Below, piece after piece: positions 1 through 9,048 of a stretch of 64,000 nt of DNA (position 1 is the first letter of the stretch; every line of letters begins with the position of its first letter). The notes under the pieces were generated by a model. It saw only the letters and a list, made by a program, of their open reading frames with translations. It had not been told where the DNA came from and did no database searches. The stretch spans positions 124,001 to 188,000 of the forward strand of contig NZ_JAVDBT010000007.1 in the NCBI RefSeq assembly GCF_030848395.1. The letters are read 5' to 3'. This stretch comes from Pseudogemmobacter lacusdianii (GTDB taxonomy: Bacteria; Pseudomonadota; Alphaproteobacteria; Rhodobacterales; Rhodobacteraceae). The translations under genes were made by a program, and so were the position numbers.

Positions 1-547
<547 letters not shown>

Positions 548-835
548 ATGAAAAAACCTTTGATCGCCACCGCCCTTCTGTCGACCATCCTGCTGGCCGC
601 TTGTGTGCCCGAAGACAGCGCGCCGCCGCCTGTGGATATGGACCCCAACGCCTGCGGCGCGTCGGAATATCAGGAACTGGTCGGGAAAAATCGCAGCACT
701 CTGTCGGCGCTGACCTTCGACAGCCCGGTGCGGATCTTGGAGCCGGGTGGCATTATGACCGCCGATTATTCCAACGGGCGGCTGAATATCTCGGTGAACG
801 AGCGTGGCACCATCACCCGGGTTTACTGCGGCTAA
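548..835 (+). CDS. Small lipoprotein of the peptidase inhibitor I78 family
   Basis: A 95-residue predicted outer-membrane or periplasmic lipoprotein. The N-terminus has a lipoprotein signal (KK, a hydrophobic stretch, then LLAAC with C19 as the lipidated cysteine). The mature part begins with a Pro/Asp-rich linker and then CGASEYQELVGKN, and ends with a hydrophobic, Gly-rich strand and RVYCG. This is the layout of I78 (potato-inhibitor-like) proteins, which are proposed to inhibit serine proteases. In-frame ATGs lie at 476, 539 and 548; I chose 548 because it puts the signal peptide at the very N-terminus. None has a strong ribosome binding site. Real inhibitory activity is unproven. Confidence 0.75.
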   Translation: MKKPLIATALLSTILLAACVPEDSAPPPVDMDPNACGASEYQELVGKNRSTLSALTFDSPVRILEPGGIMTADYSNGRLNISVNERGTITRVYCG

Positions 836-861
836 GCCGGGAAACGAGCGATCGCACATAG

Positions 862-898
862 AAAGACCGGGGCGCGCACATGCGGCCCCGGTCTTTTT
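862..898. terminator. Bidirectional intrinsic terminator
   Basis: A perfect 12-bp stem (862-873 with 885-896, AAAGACCGGGGC and its complement) with an 11-nt loop is flanked by T-runs on both strands. It lies between the convergent I78 lipoprotein gene and the cytochrome c' gene and should serve both. Confidence 0.9.
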
Positions 899-916
899 GT
901 CTGACCCGTGTTGGGC

Positions 917-1345
917 TTATTTCATGACGCGGTAAGCGGTGTGGCAATCCTTGCAGGTACCGCCCAGCGCCGCCATCGAAGCGCCAATCGCCTCGGCCGA
1001 GCTGACATCAGCAGCGGTTGCGGCTGCGGTCAGAGCATCGGCTTGCTTCACGAAATCTTCCCAGTTGGTCCAGATTTCAGCTTTCGATTCAGAGGCAGCA
1101 TCCGCCGGGCCTTCTTCTTTGAAGGCCTCGGGCACGGCGGCGGCGGCGGCGATCAACGCGGCTTTAGCGGCCTCGGCGGCGGCGGCATCATAGGCCACTT
1201 CACCCTTGGCGATGCGGCCCAAACCGCCCATCGCAGCGCCGATCTCTTTCATCACCGCCTCACGCGCGGGGGCATCGGCCTGCGCAGCGCCATTGGCCAG
1301 CAGGGCCACAGTTGCACTGGCAATCACAAGCTTCAACAATTTCAT
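917..1345 (-). CDS. cycP: Cytochrome c' (periplasmic, C-terminal haem site)
   Basis: A 142-residue exported c-type cytochrome. It has an N-terminal signal peptide of about 22-23 residues ending near GAAQA, a long Ala-rich four-helix-bundle-like body, and a single haem-binding motif CKDCH close to the C-terminus (C131, C134, H135). A C-terminal CxxCH in a protein of about 130 mature residues is diagnostic of class II cytochromes c'. Family members bind NO and CO at a five-coordinate haem and are linked to nitric oxide tolerance in purple bacteria. It is a single-gene unit that ends at a shared terminator. The 150-nt upstream gap presumably holds its promoter. Confidence 0.92.
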   Translation of the reverse strand: MKLLKLVIASATVALLANGAAQADAPAREAVMKEIGAAMGGLGRIAKGEVAYDAAAAEAAKAALIAAAAAVPEAFKEEGPADAASESKAEIWTNWEDFVKQADALTAAATAADVSSAEAIGASMAALGGTCKDCHTAYRVMK

Positions 1346-1496
1346 AAACCTAGCTCCCTAAGGTCTTGTGGGTTGCTGGAGGGCAACGGATCTAAATGAC
1401 ACGGCATTGCACGAAGCAATCGCGCCGTTCAGCCATTGCATGCACTAGATCAAAGTTGCACGCCACTGGGCATCACAGTGACGTGAGTGGCGATCT

Positions 1497-2729
1497 TCAG
1501 CCGGGCCCGCGCAGCTCGGACAAAACGTCTGGGCTGGGATAGCCGTCAGGCACCTGACCGACGGTCTTCTGCCAAGCCTTCACCGCCGCGATGGTTTTTG
1601 GCCCGATCCTTCCATCAACACCGCCGGTGTCATGGCCCAGCGCCACCAAAGCCGCTTGTAGCTCTTTGCGCTCATCTAAGGTGAGCGCGCGCCAATGCCG
1701 GGGCCAAGGTGCCTTGATTGGATCACCGCCGCGAAGGCGGTCAGAAAGGTGACCAATGCCAATGACATAGGCATCAGCGAGGTTGTATTTCTCGATCACT
1801 TGGAAGTTGGGAAAGATCAGGAAGGCGGGGCCGGAATGGCCGGCGGGCAGAAGGATGCTGGCCTCGGCCCCCTCGGGCAGAGCGCTGCCATGAGCGGCTT
1901 TGACGCCCAGATCGTGCCAAGCAGCGACCGGCTTTTTCACCCGCTCAGAAGTTTGGTCATAGTCAAAGCCTTGCGGCAGAGTGACCTCTAGCCCCCAAGG
2001 CTGGCCCTTGGTCCATCCCCAATGGCGCAGGTAATTGGCGGTCGAGGCCAAGGCATCGCCGGGGTCCGCGCCCCAGATGTCGCGCTTGCCATCGCCGTCG
2101 TGATCCACCGCGAATTCCGCCCAGCTGGTGGGCATGAACTGGGTATGGCCCATCGCGCCAGCCCATGAGCCTTTGAAATCCGCGCGGGCAACATGGCCTT
2201 CGCCAAGGATCTGCAAAGCCTGCAACAGCTGCGCCTCAAAGAATGCGCCGCGCCGTCCGTCATAAGCGAGGCTCGCCAAGGCCGAGAGCGTGTCAGTGTC
2301 GCCGCGATAGCTGCCGTAGCTGGTCTCTAGACCCCAAACTGCGACGACGACTTCTTTCTCAACGCCGTATTCGGCTTCGATCTTGGCCAGAAGATCGGCG
2401 TGGGTTTTCAGGGCCTTAAGCCCCATCGCCACCCGCTCCTCCGAGACGGCGATGTCGAGATAATCCCAAATCGTCTTGGTGAACTCGGTCTGGCGGCGGT
2501 CGCGGGCGATCACATCGGGAAGGTAGCTCGCCCCGCGCATTTCTCGGTCGAAGACCGGGGCGGAGACCCCGGCTTCCAAAGCGCGGGCGCGGAACTCTTG
2601 CACCCAAGCCTGCAACCCCGCCTCGGTCCCGTCTTCTCGGCCAGACGCCATGCTTGTCCCTTCCACCTCAATCGTCTGCGCCAAGGCGGGCAGGCCGCAC
2701 AGGCAAAGGAGAAGCACCAGCGCCCTCAT
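1497..2729 (-). CDS. Lytic murein transglycosylase, MltB type, with C-terminal peptidoglycan-binding domain
   Basis: A 410-residue secreted cell-wall enzyme that should cleave the MurNAc-GlcNAc bond with formation of a 1,6-anhydro end. The signal peptide (MRALVLLLCLCGLPALAQ) is followed by an SLT_2/MltB domain, about residues 35-335, with the VWGLETSYG motif in which E135 is the likely catalytic acid. Further MltB-like segments are GHTQFMPTSW and DIWGADPGDALASTANYLR. Residues 350-405 form a PG_binding_1 domain (LGHDTGGVDGRIGPKT). The start codon overlaps the stop of rnr by 4 nt (ATGA), so the two genes are co-transcribed and probably translationally coupled. Confidence 0.92.
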   Translation of the reverse strand: MRALVLLLCLCGLPALAQTIEVEGTSMASGREDGTEAGLQAWVQEFRARALEAGVSAPVFDREMRGASYLPDVIARDRRQTEFTKTIWDYLDIAVSEERVAMGLKALKTHADLLAKIEAEYGVEKEVVVAVWGLETSYGSYRGDTDTLSALASLAYDGRRGAFFEAQLLQALQILGEGHVARADFKGSWAGAMGHTQFMPTSWAEFAVDHDGDGKRDIWGADPGDALASTANYLRHWGWTKGQPWGLEVTLPQGFDYDQTSERVKKPVAAWHDLGVKAAHGSALPEGAEASILLPAGHSGPAFLIFPNFQVIEKYNLADAYVIGIGHLSDRLRGGDPIKAPWPRHWRALTLDERKELQAALVALGHDTGGVDGRIGPKTIAAVKAWQKTVGQVPDGYPSPDVLSELRGPG

Positions 2730-4972
2730 TTCCGCCGCCGCACCACGCGCTTCTTGGCCTTCTCGCGGGTGTCGGCACGGGCCGCCGCCCGACGCGGCGC
2801 CTTGCCACGCGGACCGCGCTTGGCGGGCAGCGCCTTGGCGTCGATCTCAAGAAGCTCAAGGATCAGTCCCCCGGTGACCGGCACCGCCTCACGCAGGCGC
2901 ACAGTGACCCGCGCACCGATGCCGATGATCAGGCCGGTGTCCGCGCCGGTCAGCGTTTGCGCATCAGCGTCGAAATGGAAGAACTCACGCCCCACTTCGC
3001 GGATCGGCACCAGACCATCCGCCCCGGTCTCATCGAGCTTGATGAAAAGCCCAAAGCGCTGCACGCCCGCAACGCGGCCGGTGAAGCTGGCCCCCACGCG
3101 GTCCGAGAGATAGGCGGCAAGATAGCGGTCGATGGTGTCGCGTTCCGCCATCATCGAGCGACGCTCGGAATCCGAGATCAGCTTGGCGGTGTCGGTCAGC
3201 ATTTCGATGTCGAAATCGGAAAGCCCGTCATCGCCCCAACGCCCGCCACGGATCAAAGCGCGGTGGACGATGAGGTCCGAGTAGCGCCGGATCGGCGAGG
3301 TGAAATGCGCGTAATTTTGCAAAGCGAGGCCGAAATGGCCAAAATTGCGCGGATCGTAATAGGCCTGCGCCATCGAGCGCAGGGTCGAGAGGTTCAAAAG
3401 CTCGGCGTAATCGGTGCCTTCGGCAGCGGCGAGGAGCCGGTTAAGATGCGCGGTTTTCAGCACCTGCCCCTTGGCAAGCGTGAAGCCCGAGGATTCCGCC
3501 ACTTCGCGCAAAGCCTCAAGCCGGTCGGGGTTCGGCTCTTCATGCACGCGGTAAAGCAGCGGCTGCTTCAGGCGCTGGAGTTCCTCGGCCGCAGCGACAT
3601 TGGCCAGAACCATGCATTCTTCGATCAGCTTATGCGCATCAAGCCGGTCTTTGAAATCGACCGAAAGCACTTTGCCCTCATCCGAAAGCTTGATCTGGCG
3701 TTCGGGCAGGTCAAGGTTCAGCGGCTGACGCACTTCCCGCGCGCGCAAAAGCGCCTCGTAAGCGGCATAGATCGGGCGCAGAACGCTCTCGACCAAGGGC
3801 GCGGTCTTGTCGTCAGGACGACCTTCGACCGCCGCTTGCACTTGGCCATATTCAAGGCTGGCGCGCGAGCGCATCAGGCCACGATGGAATTCCTGCCCGA
3901 TCTTATGGCCTTGGGCGTTGATCTGCATCCGCACGGCCAGGCAGGGCCGGTCGACGTTTTCATGCAAGGAGCACAGATCGCCCGAGAGGATATCGGGCAG
4001 CATCGGCACGACGCGGTCGGGGAAATAGGTCGAGTTGCCGCGCCGCCGCGCCTCGCGGTCCAAAGCGCCGCCGGGGCGGACGTAATAGGCCACATCGGCG
4101 ATGGCGACCCAGATGATATGGCCGCCGGGGTTGCCGGGGGTGTCATCGGCCATGGCCAGCACCGCATCGTCGCGGTCGCGGGCGTCCGCCGGGTCGATGG
4201 TGACAAAGGGCAGATCGCGCAGATCGGTGCGGTTCTCAAGCGTCAGAGGGCGCGGCGCATCGGCCTCGGCCATGGCGGCATCGGGGAATTGGTCGGGGAT
4301 GCCGTGCTGGTGGATCGCGATTAGGCTGACCGCGCGCGGGCCGGAAGGATCGCCCAAACGCTCGGTGATCTTTGCCTGTGGCAGGCCCATGCGACGGTTG
4401 GCGATGGCTTCGCCCTCGACCAACTCGCCATCGCGGGCGTCGAGGTCATCCTCGGCCCGCACCCGCCATTCTTTGTCTTGGCCCTTATCGATGGGAACGA
4501 TCCGCCCGCCTTCCGAGCCTTTGCGGAAGACGCCCAAGACCTTCAGCGGGTTCGAGCCCAGCCGGCGAATGAGCCGCGCTTCCCAGACGTGATCCTCGGC
4601 ATCCACCCGGTGCAGACGCCCCAGAATCCGGTCGCCCTCGGCCAAAGCCGGGTTGCCCTTTTGCGGGATGATGAGGATGCGCCCGGCGTCTTTGTCGACG
4701 CCCTCTTCCATCGGCTCGGCGAAAAGATCGCCCGAGACATCGGGTTTCAGCACCCGCAGCAAAGCCACGGGGGGCAACTCGCCCTTTGGATGGAAGCGTC
4801 GGGTGGCGGGTTTGCCGCCATCCTCCGCTTCAATCTCTTGCAGCAAACGCCGCAGCTCATTGCGCGCATCGCCCTTCAGCCCGAAGGCCTTAGCAATGTC
4901 ACGTTTCGAGGTGAGGCCGGGATTCTCGGCGATCCACTGACGGATCTGGTCTTTCGACGGAAGCGCTATCAT
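2726..4972 (-). CDS. rnr: Ribonuclease R
   Basis: A 748-residue 3'-5' exoribonuclease of the RNase II/R family, which degrades structured RNA processively in the cytoplasm. Residues 1-60 form a helix-turn-helix-like N-terminus, followed by cold-shock/OB segments (about 65-230). The RNB catalytic core carries DPADARDRDDA at 260-270, whose aspartates bind magnesium, and later SPIRRYSDLIVHR. An S1 domain follows near 630-710 and a basic Arg/Lys-rich tail ends the protein. The length is close to that of other alphaproteobacterial RNase R. It is the first gene of a pair with the transglycosylase downstream. Confidence 0.96.
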   Translation of the reverse strand: MIALPSKDQIRQWIAENPGLTSKRDIAKAFGLKGDARNELRRLLQEIEAEDGGKPATRRFHPKGELPPVALLRVLKPDVSGDLFAEPMEEGVDKDAGRILIIPQKGNPALAEGDRILGRLHRVDAEDHVWEARLIRRLGSNPLKVLGVFRKGSEGGRIVPIDKGQDKEWRVRAEDDLDARDGELVEGEAIANRRMGLPQAKITERLGDPSGPRAVSLIAIHQHGIPDQFPDAAMAEADAPRPLTLENRTDLRDLPFVTIDPADARDRDDAVLAMADDTPGNPGGHIIWVAIADVAYYVRPGGALDREARRRGNSTYFPDRVVPMLPDILSGDLCSLHENVDRPCLAVRMQINAQGHKIGQEFHRGLMRSRASLEYGQVQAAVEGRPDDKTAPLVESVLRPIYAAYEALLRAREVRQPLNLDLPERQIKLSDEGKVLSVDFKDRLDAHKLIEECMVLANVAAAEELQRLKQPLLYRVHEEPNPDRLEALREVAESSGFTLAKGQVLKTAHLNRLLAAAEGTDYAELLNLSTLRSMAQAYYDPRNFGHFGLALQNYAHFTSPIRRYSDLIVHRALIRGGRWGDDGLSDFDIEMLTDTAKLISDSERRSMMAERDTIDRYLAAYLSDRVGASFTGRVAGVQRFGLFIKLDETGADGLVPIREVGREFFHFDADAQTLTGADTGLIIGIGARVTVRLREAVPVTGGLILELLEIDAKALPAKRGPRGKAPRRAAARADTREKAKKRVVRRRK

Positions 4973-5056
4973 GCGCCAGCCCTATCACGACCAGCGCGCT
5001 AGGAAAACTGGCGGTTTTCAGCTTGGCAAGCCTTGGAAGATTTACGCCTCCGGCGG

Positions 5057-5110
5057 GAGTATTTTGGTCAAGATGAAACGCCAAAGCCTCTCACCTTGAT
5101 CTAAATACTC
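5057..5110. repeat. Intergenic inverted-repeat element
   Basis: Two 16-nt arms (5057-5072, GAGTATTTTGGTCAAG; 5095-5110, CTTGATCTAAATACTC) are complementary at 14 of 16 positions around a 22-nt loop, and GCCTCCGGCGG sits just left of the first arm. It lies in the 153-nt gap between rnr and the GNAT gene. From memory, similar GCCTCCGGCGGGAGTATT strings are dispersed in Rhodobacteraceae genomes; this window has one copy. It could act in transcript ending downstream of the GNAT gene. Confidence 0.55.
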
Positions 5111-5125
5111 ATTCTTCGATGGGGT

Positions 5126-5545
5126 TTAGAGCAAAAGCTGCATATCGCGGTGCGGGATGCCGGCATCAAGATATTCCGGGCCATAGGCGGCGAAGCCCAG
5201 CTTTTCGTAAAAACCCAAAGCATGGGTCTGCGCGCCGAGCTTTACTTTTTCGATGCCGGGAAGCGTGCGGCATTCCGCGACCACGGCGCGCATCAGGGCC
5301 GCGCCAAGCCCGGTGCCGCGTTGCGCCGAGAGCACGCAGACGCGTCCGACTTTGGCCGTCTCACCGCCCAGCAAGATCCGCGCCGAGCCGACGGGGGTAC
5401 CGTTCTCGGTCGCAAGGATGTGGACCGCCTCTTCATCGAGATCGTCAAGCTCATCAGCCTCGGAGACGCCTTGCTCTTCGATGAAGACCACCCGGCGCAG
5501 GGCGCGGCAGGTGGCGATATCGCGGGTGGCGGCGATTTCGATCAT
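5126..5545 (-). CDS. GNAT family N-acetyltransferase
   Basis: A 139-residue single-domain acetyltransferase. The central [17 protein letters not shown] segment holds the acetyl-CoA pyrophosphate-binding Q/RxxGxG/A motif, and [13 protein letters not shown] is the typical late GNAT strand-helix motif. The C-terminal [11 protein letters not shown] resembles the ElaA-like group. The substrate is unknown. Its ATG overlaps the stop of dapE by 4 nt, so it is the last gene of the dapD-dapE operon. That position may only reflect convenience; nothing in the sequence ties it to lysine synthesis. Confidence 0.88.
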   Translation of the reverse strand: MIEIAATRDIATCRALRRVVFIEEQGVSEADELDDLDEEAVHILATENGTPVGSARILLGGETAKVGRVCVLSAQRGTGLGAALMRAVVAECRTLPGIEKVKLGAQTHALGFYEKLGFAAYGPEYLDAGIPHRDMQLLL

Positions 5546-6696
5546 GAGAAGTAATCCTGCAAGACACGGGCGTAGATGGCTTTGAGCTGGTGGATTTGTG
5601 CCACTTCGACGCGCTCATCCACCTGATGCATGGTCTTGCCTACAAGGCCAAACTCGACCACCGGGCAGTGATCCTTCACAAAGCGCGCATCCGAGGTGCC
5701 TCCGGAAGTCGAATAGACCGGCTCCACCCCGGTTTCAGCCTGAACGGCGCGGCGGAGCATGGCGGAGAACTCGCCGGGCGGAGTGAGGAAAGCATCGCCC
5801 GAAAGCTGGAAGCGGGTGGCGATTTGCACGCCGGTCGCGGCCTCGACCGCATCGGCATGGGAGCGCAGCCAATCGGCCAGGCTTTGCCCGGTGTGCAGAT
5901 CATTGTAGCGGATATTGACGGTGGCTTGCGCCTTGGCTGGGATCACATTGGTCGCGGGGTTGCCGCAATCGATGGTGGTGATCGCCAAAGTCGAGGCATC
6001 GAAATGATCGGTGCCTTCGTCCAGCGGCTTTGCCTCAAGCCGCGCCAGAAGCTGCACAAGCGCCGAGAGCGGGTTCTTGGCGCGGTGCGGATAGGCGGAA
6101 TGGCCCTGCACGCCGGTGGCCGAGAACCAGCAGGTCATCGAGCCACGGCGGCCGATTTTCATCATCTCGCCCATATGGTTGGGGCAAGTCGGCTCGCCCA
6201 CAAGGCAATGCGTCATCCGCTCGCCCTGCTGCGCCATCCAATCCAGCAAAGCCACGGTGCCGTCGGTGGCATCGCACTCTTCATCGCCGGTGATCGCCAA
6301 GATCACTGCGCCATCGGGCGGGGTCTCGCGCACGAAATCAACTGCTGCGGCGGCAAAGGCGGCGACGCCCGATTTCATATCCGTCGTGCCACGGCCATAC
6401 ATCACCCCGTCGATGATCGCCGCGCCAAAGGGGTCTTGCGTCCAAGCGGCAAGATCGCCCACCGGGACCACATCGGTATGACCGTTGAAGCCAAAGCTGC
6501 GATTGGCACCGCGCGCGCCCCAACGGGCGTAGAGATTGGGCGTGCCGTTGCGGTCCACCCGGGTGCAGTCAAACCCGGCCTCAGCAAGCAGGCCTTCCAA
6601 GAGTTGCAAAGCGCCGCCCTCAGCGGGCGTCACCGAATTGCAGCGCACCAAGGCAGCGGTCAGCGCGACGGGATCGACGGGGGATTTCAGGGACAT
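5542..6696 (-). CDS. dapE: Succinyl-diaminopimelate desuccinylase
   Basis: A 384-residue M20 family metallohydrolase that removes succinate from N-succinyl-LL-diaminopimelate on the way to lysine and peptidoglycan precursors. Visible metal and catalytic residues are H73 and D75 in [14 protein letters not shown]106 in [11 protein letters not shown]139-E140 in ITGDEECD, and the C-terminal His in [10 protein letters not shown] chose the ATG at 6696 (MSLKSPVDP) over a GTG eight codons upstream because it matches the family N-terminus. It overlaps the GNAT gene downstream by 4 nt and lies in one operon with dapD. Confidence 0.96.
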   Translation of the reverse strand: MSLKSPVDPVALTAALVRCNSVTPAEGGALQLLEGLLAEAGFDCTRVDRNGTPNLYARWGARGANRSFGFNGHTDVVPVGDLAAWTQDPFGAAIIDGVMYGRGTTDMKSGVAAFAAAAVDFVRETPPDGAVILAITGDEECDATDGTVALLDWMAQQGERMTHCLVGEPTCPNHMGEMMKIGRRGSMTCWFSATGVQGHSAYPHRAKNPLSALVQLLARLEAKPLDEGTDHFDASTLAITTIDCGNPATNVIPAKAQATVNIRYNDLHTGQSLADWLRSHADAVEAATGVQIATRFQLSGDAFLTPPGEFSAMLRRAVQAETGVEPVYSTSGGTSDARFVKDHCPVVEFGLVGKTMHQVDERVEVAQIHQLKAIYARVLQDYFS

Positions 6697-6786
6697 GGCG
6701 GCTCTCGCAAAGGTTTGCACAGTCCTAAGACGCCAAGGCGGGGCGGCGCAACACCTAGCGGAAAGAGGGCAAAGAAAGCTGAAATC

Positions 6787-7167
6787 TTAGTCGTAGAACG
6801 GCGTCATCTGCGCCACCACGACCGAGTTCTCTGCCAAAGCCCGGTCCATCAACTCGATCTCTTCAGCCGAGATCTCTTCGCCAGCCTTCAGACGCTCGTC
6901 CAAAGTGCCAAGCCCCTGCACTTCCAAAGGCGCCAGATCGGCATCCTTCAGAATGGCAACGGTTTCGCGCACGGCCTCGGCCTCATCGACGCCGCTGGCG
7001 TAGCACATCAGCGCCGCGCCGGTGGCCTTGGCGGGCAGGCCGTCATCAGCCTTGCGCCCAACCTCAACGATCAGGGTATAGACCTGCTGCGGGCGGCGGA
7101 CCTTTTCCTTGCGCGGCGCTTCCGCCTCGCCCGCCTCATCACCCTGCTCTTGCGGCTCTTCGATCAT
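6787..7167 (-). CDS. Conserved hypothetical protein between dapD and dapE
   Basis: A 126-residue acidic soluble protein with no signal peptide or membrane segment. A charged linker (residues 1-26, rich in E, Q, K and R) precedes a compact domain beginning QQVYTLIVEVG, with AALMCYASGVDEAEAVRETVAILKDA and an acidic helix (GEEISAEEIELMDRALAENSVVV). I do not recognise the family. The ATG at 7167 is preferred over one nine codons upstream because AAGGGAG lies six bases before it. Its placement between dapD and dapE suggests a link with the diaminopimelate branch, but no function can be read from the sequence. Confidence 0.75.
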   Translation of the reverse strand: MIEEPQEQGDEAGEAEAPRKEKVRRPQQVYTLIVEVGRKADDGLPAKATGAALMCYASGVDEAEAVRETVAILKDADLAPLEVQGLGTLDERLKAGEEISAEEIELMDRALAENSVVVAQMTPFYD

Positions 7168-7221
7168 AGCGATCTCCCTTTGCAGGCGAGGCATAGCGCC
7201 CCTGCCCGCCGTAACTCACGC

Positions 7222-8046
7222 TCAGTCGCGCAGCAGCTCATTGATCGAGGTTTTCGCGCGGGTCTTGGCGTCCACCTTCTTCACGATCACCGCACAGTAA
7301 AGGTTCACGCCGTTTTTCGAGGGCAGCGAGCCTGCGACAACGACCGAACCCGCCGGCACTTCACCATACATCACCTCACCGGTTTCCCGGTCAACGATCT
7401 TGGTCGATTGGCCGATGAAGACCCCCATACCAAGGACCGAGCCTTCGCGGATGATGCAGCCTTCGACCACTTCCGAACGGGCGCCGATGAAGCAATTGTC
7501 TTCAATGATGGTCGGGCCGGCCTGCATCGGCTCCAACACACCACCAATGCCAACGCCGCCCGAAAGATGCACGTTCTTGCCGATCTGGGCGCAAGAGCCA
7601 ACGGTGGCCCAGCCATCGACCATGGTACCTTCATCGACATAAGCGCCGATGTTGACGAAGGAGGGCATCAGCACAACGTTCTTGGCGATATAGGCCGAGC
7701 GGCGCACGATCGAGCCCGGCACAGCGCGGAAGCCGGCTTCGCGCCAGTTTGCCTCGGTCCAGCCTTGGAACTTCGAAGGCACCTTGTCCCACCAGTTGGT
7801 GCCGCCATTGGAGCCGGAAATCTCGTACATATCGGTCAGGCGGAAGGACAACAGCACCGCCTTCTTGGCCCATTGGTTCACATGCCAATCATTGCCACGC
7901 TTTTCCGCCACCCGCAGCGAGCCCGAATCCAGCGCCGCCAAAGTTGCCTCAATCGCGTCGCGCGCCTCACCTTTGGTGGCGGGCGAGATGCCGTCACGGG
8001 CCTCCCATGCGGCTTCGATCGCAGTCTCAAGGGCAGCATTCGGCAT
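7222..8046 (-). CDS. dapD: 2,3,4,5-tetrahydropyridine-2,6-dicarboxylate N-succinyltransferase
   Basis: A 274-residue cytoplasmic enzyme that transfers succinate from succinyl-CoA to tetrahydrodipicolinate, the succinylase branch step before DapC and DapE. The N-terminal helical part ([15 protein letters not shown]) is followed by a left-handed beta-helix built of hexapeptide repeats, visible around [20 protein letters not shown] and [17 protein letters not shown]. The length equals that of typical DapD. It is the first gene of a minus-strand operon with the small hypothetical gene, dapE and the GNAT gene. Confidence 0.97.
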   Translation of the reverse strand: MPNAALETAIEAAWEARDGISPATKGEARDAIEATLAALDSGSLRVAEKRGNDWHVNQWAKKAVLLSFRLTDMYEISGSNGGTNWWDKVPSKFQGWTEANWREAGFRAVPGSIVRRSAYIAKNVVLMPSFVNIGAYVDEGTMVDGWATVGSCAQIGKNVHLSGGVGIGGVLEPMQAGPTIIEDNCFIGARSEVVEGCIIREGSVLGMGVFIGQSTKIVDRETGEVMYGEVPAGSVVVAGSLPSKNGVNLYCAVIVKKVDAKTRAKTSINELLRD

Positions 8047-8125
8047 CGGACGGTTCCTTTTCGCGGTTCCTAAAGTGTCGGTTGGGCTATAGAGCTAAGG
8101 GAAAGCTCACGCAATCGGACATGCC

Positions 8126-8947
8126 ATGAAAGACGAACCGCGCAGCCATCCGTTCCGCGATTGTGAACAGGATATCGAGACCGCCAAGCGCGCGCCGCAG
8201 ACGCCGCAGACGATGTCTCCGGCCTATCGGCTGGCCTTCGCCGATAAAGACTTCATGACGCGCGAGGATCTGCGCCCGGTCCGGCTCCAGCTTGAACTCT
8301 TGAAGCCGCAGCTGATTATGGATGAGCGCGGGATTGAGACCACGGTGGTGATGTTCGGCGGCGCGCGCATTCCGGCGCCAGAGCAAAAGCATCTGGCCAA
8401 GACCCAAGCTCTGGCCGATCTCACCCATTATTACGACGAAGCCCGCCGCTTTGCCAAAGTGATGACCGAGCGCAGCCTAGAGACCTATGGTCGCAATTGG
8501 GTGGTCTGCACCGGCGGCGGCCCCGGCGTGATGGAAGCGGGCAACCGCGGCGCGCAAGAAGCGGGCGGGCAATCCATCGGCCTCAACATCGTGCTGCCGC
8601 ATGAGCAAGCACCAAACCTCTACGTCACCCCGGAACTCGCGTTCAACTTCCACTATTTTGCGATCCGTAAGATGCATTTCCTGATGCGCGCGGCGGCAGT
8701 TTGCGTCTTCCCCGGCGGCTTTGGCACTTTGGATGAAATGTTTGAAGCCCTGACCCTGATCCAAACCGGCCGGATGAAACGCATCCCCTTCCTGCTCTTT
8801 GGCGCGGAATGGTGGGATCAGCTGGTGAATTGGAAGATGCTCGCCGAAGCCGGTGTGATCAGCCCCGAAGACCTCGATCTCTTCAAAGTGGTCGAGACGG
8901 CCGAAGAGGCGATTGCCGCCATGGATTGCTGGCCCACCCCAGCCTGA
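8126..8947 (+). CDS. LOG family (TIGR00730-type) Rossmann-fold protein
   Basis: A 273-residue soluble protein. It has the two family motifs: GGGPGVMEAGNRGAQEAGG (nucleotide phosphate binding) and PGGFGTLDEMFEALTLIQTGR, with the catalytic-type Arg and Glu pair. LOG proteins release free bases from nucleoside 5'-monophosphates (cytokinin riboside 5'-monophosphate phosphoribohydrolase in plants); many bacterial members were misnamed lysine decarboxylases. The N-terminal 80 residues are an extension not present in the short plant-type LOG. It is divergent from dapD with a gap of about 80 nt, and convergent with the aminotransferase gene. Confidence 0.88.
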   Translation: MKDEPRSHPFRDCEQDIETAKRAPQTPQTMSPAYRLAFADKDFMTREDLRPVRLQLELLKPQLIMDERGIETTVVMFGGARIPAPEQKHLAKTQALADLTHYYDEARRFAKVMTERSLETYGRNWVVCTGGGPGVMEAGNRGAQEAGGQSIGLNIVLPHEQAPNLYVTPELAFNFHYFAIRKMHFLMRAAAVCVFPGGFGTLDEMFEALTLIQTGRMKRIPFLLFGAEWWDQLVNWKMLAEAGVISPEDLDLFKVVETAEEAIAAMDCWPTPA

Positions 8948-8968
8948 AACTGAGAGCCTCCCGCCTTT

Positions 8969-9026
8969 CATTTTCTGTCCCTAAATATCCTGCGGGGAGG
9001 TGCGGAGGGGTGCAAAACCCCTCCGC
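8969..9026. repeat. Intergenic hairpin element, copy A
   Basis: The element starts with CATTTTCTGTC, continues with TAAATATCC and a G-rich run, and ends in a perfect 9-bp hairpin (9002-9010 with 9018-9026, GCGGAGGGG and its complement, 7-nt loop). The same CATTTTCTGTC...TAAATATCC lead followed by a G/C hairpin recurs at 44882-44932. It lies between the convergent LOG and aminotransferase genes. Confidence 0.65.
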
Positions 9027-9048
9027 CGCCCTCTCCACAAGCGCCCCG

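Noticed and set aside
2654-4324. A 556-codon plus-strand frame
   Set aside because: Antisense to rnr, no recognisable domain, and skewed composition.
5590-8073. An 827-codon open frame on the plus strand
   Set aside because: It runs antisense to dapE, the small gene and dapD, whose proteins are clearly recognised. Its translation is low-complexity His/Arg/Gly-rich, typical of high-GC antisense frames.
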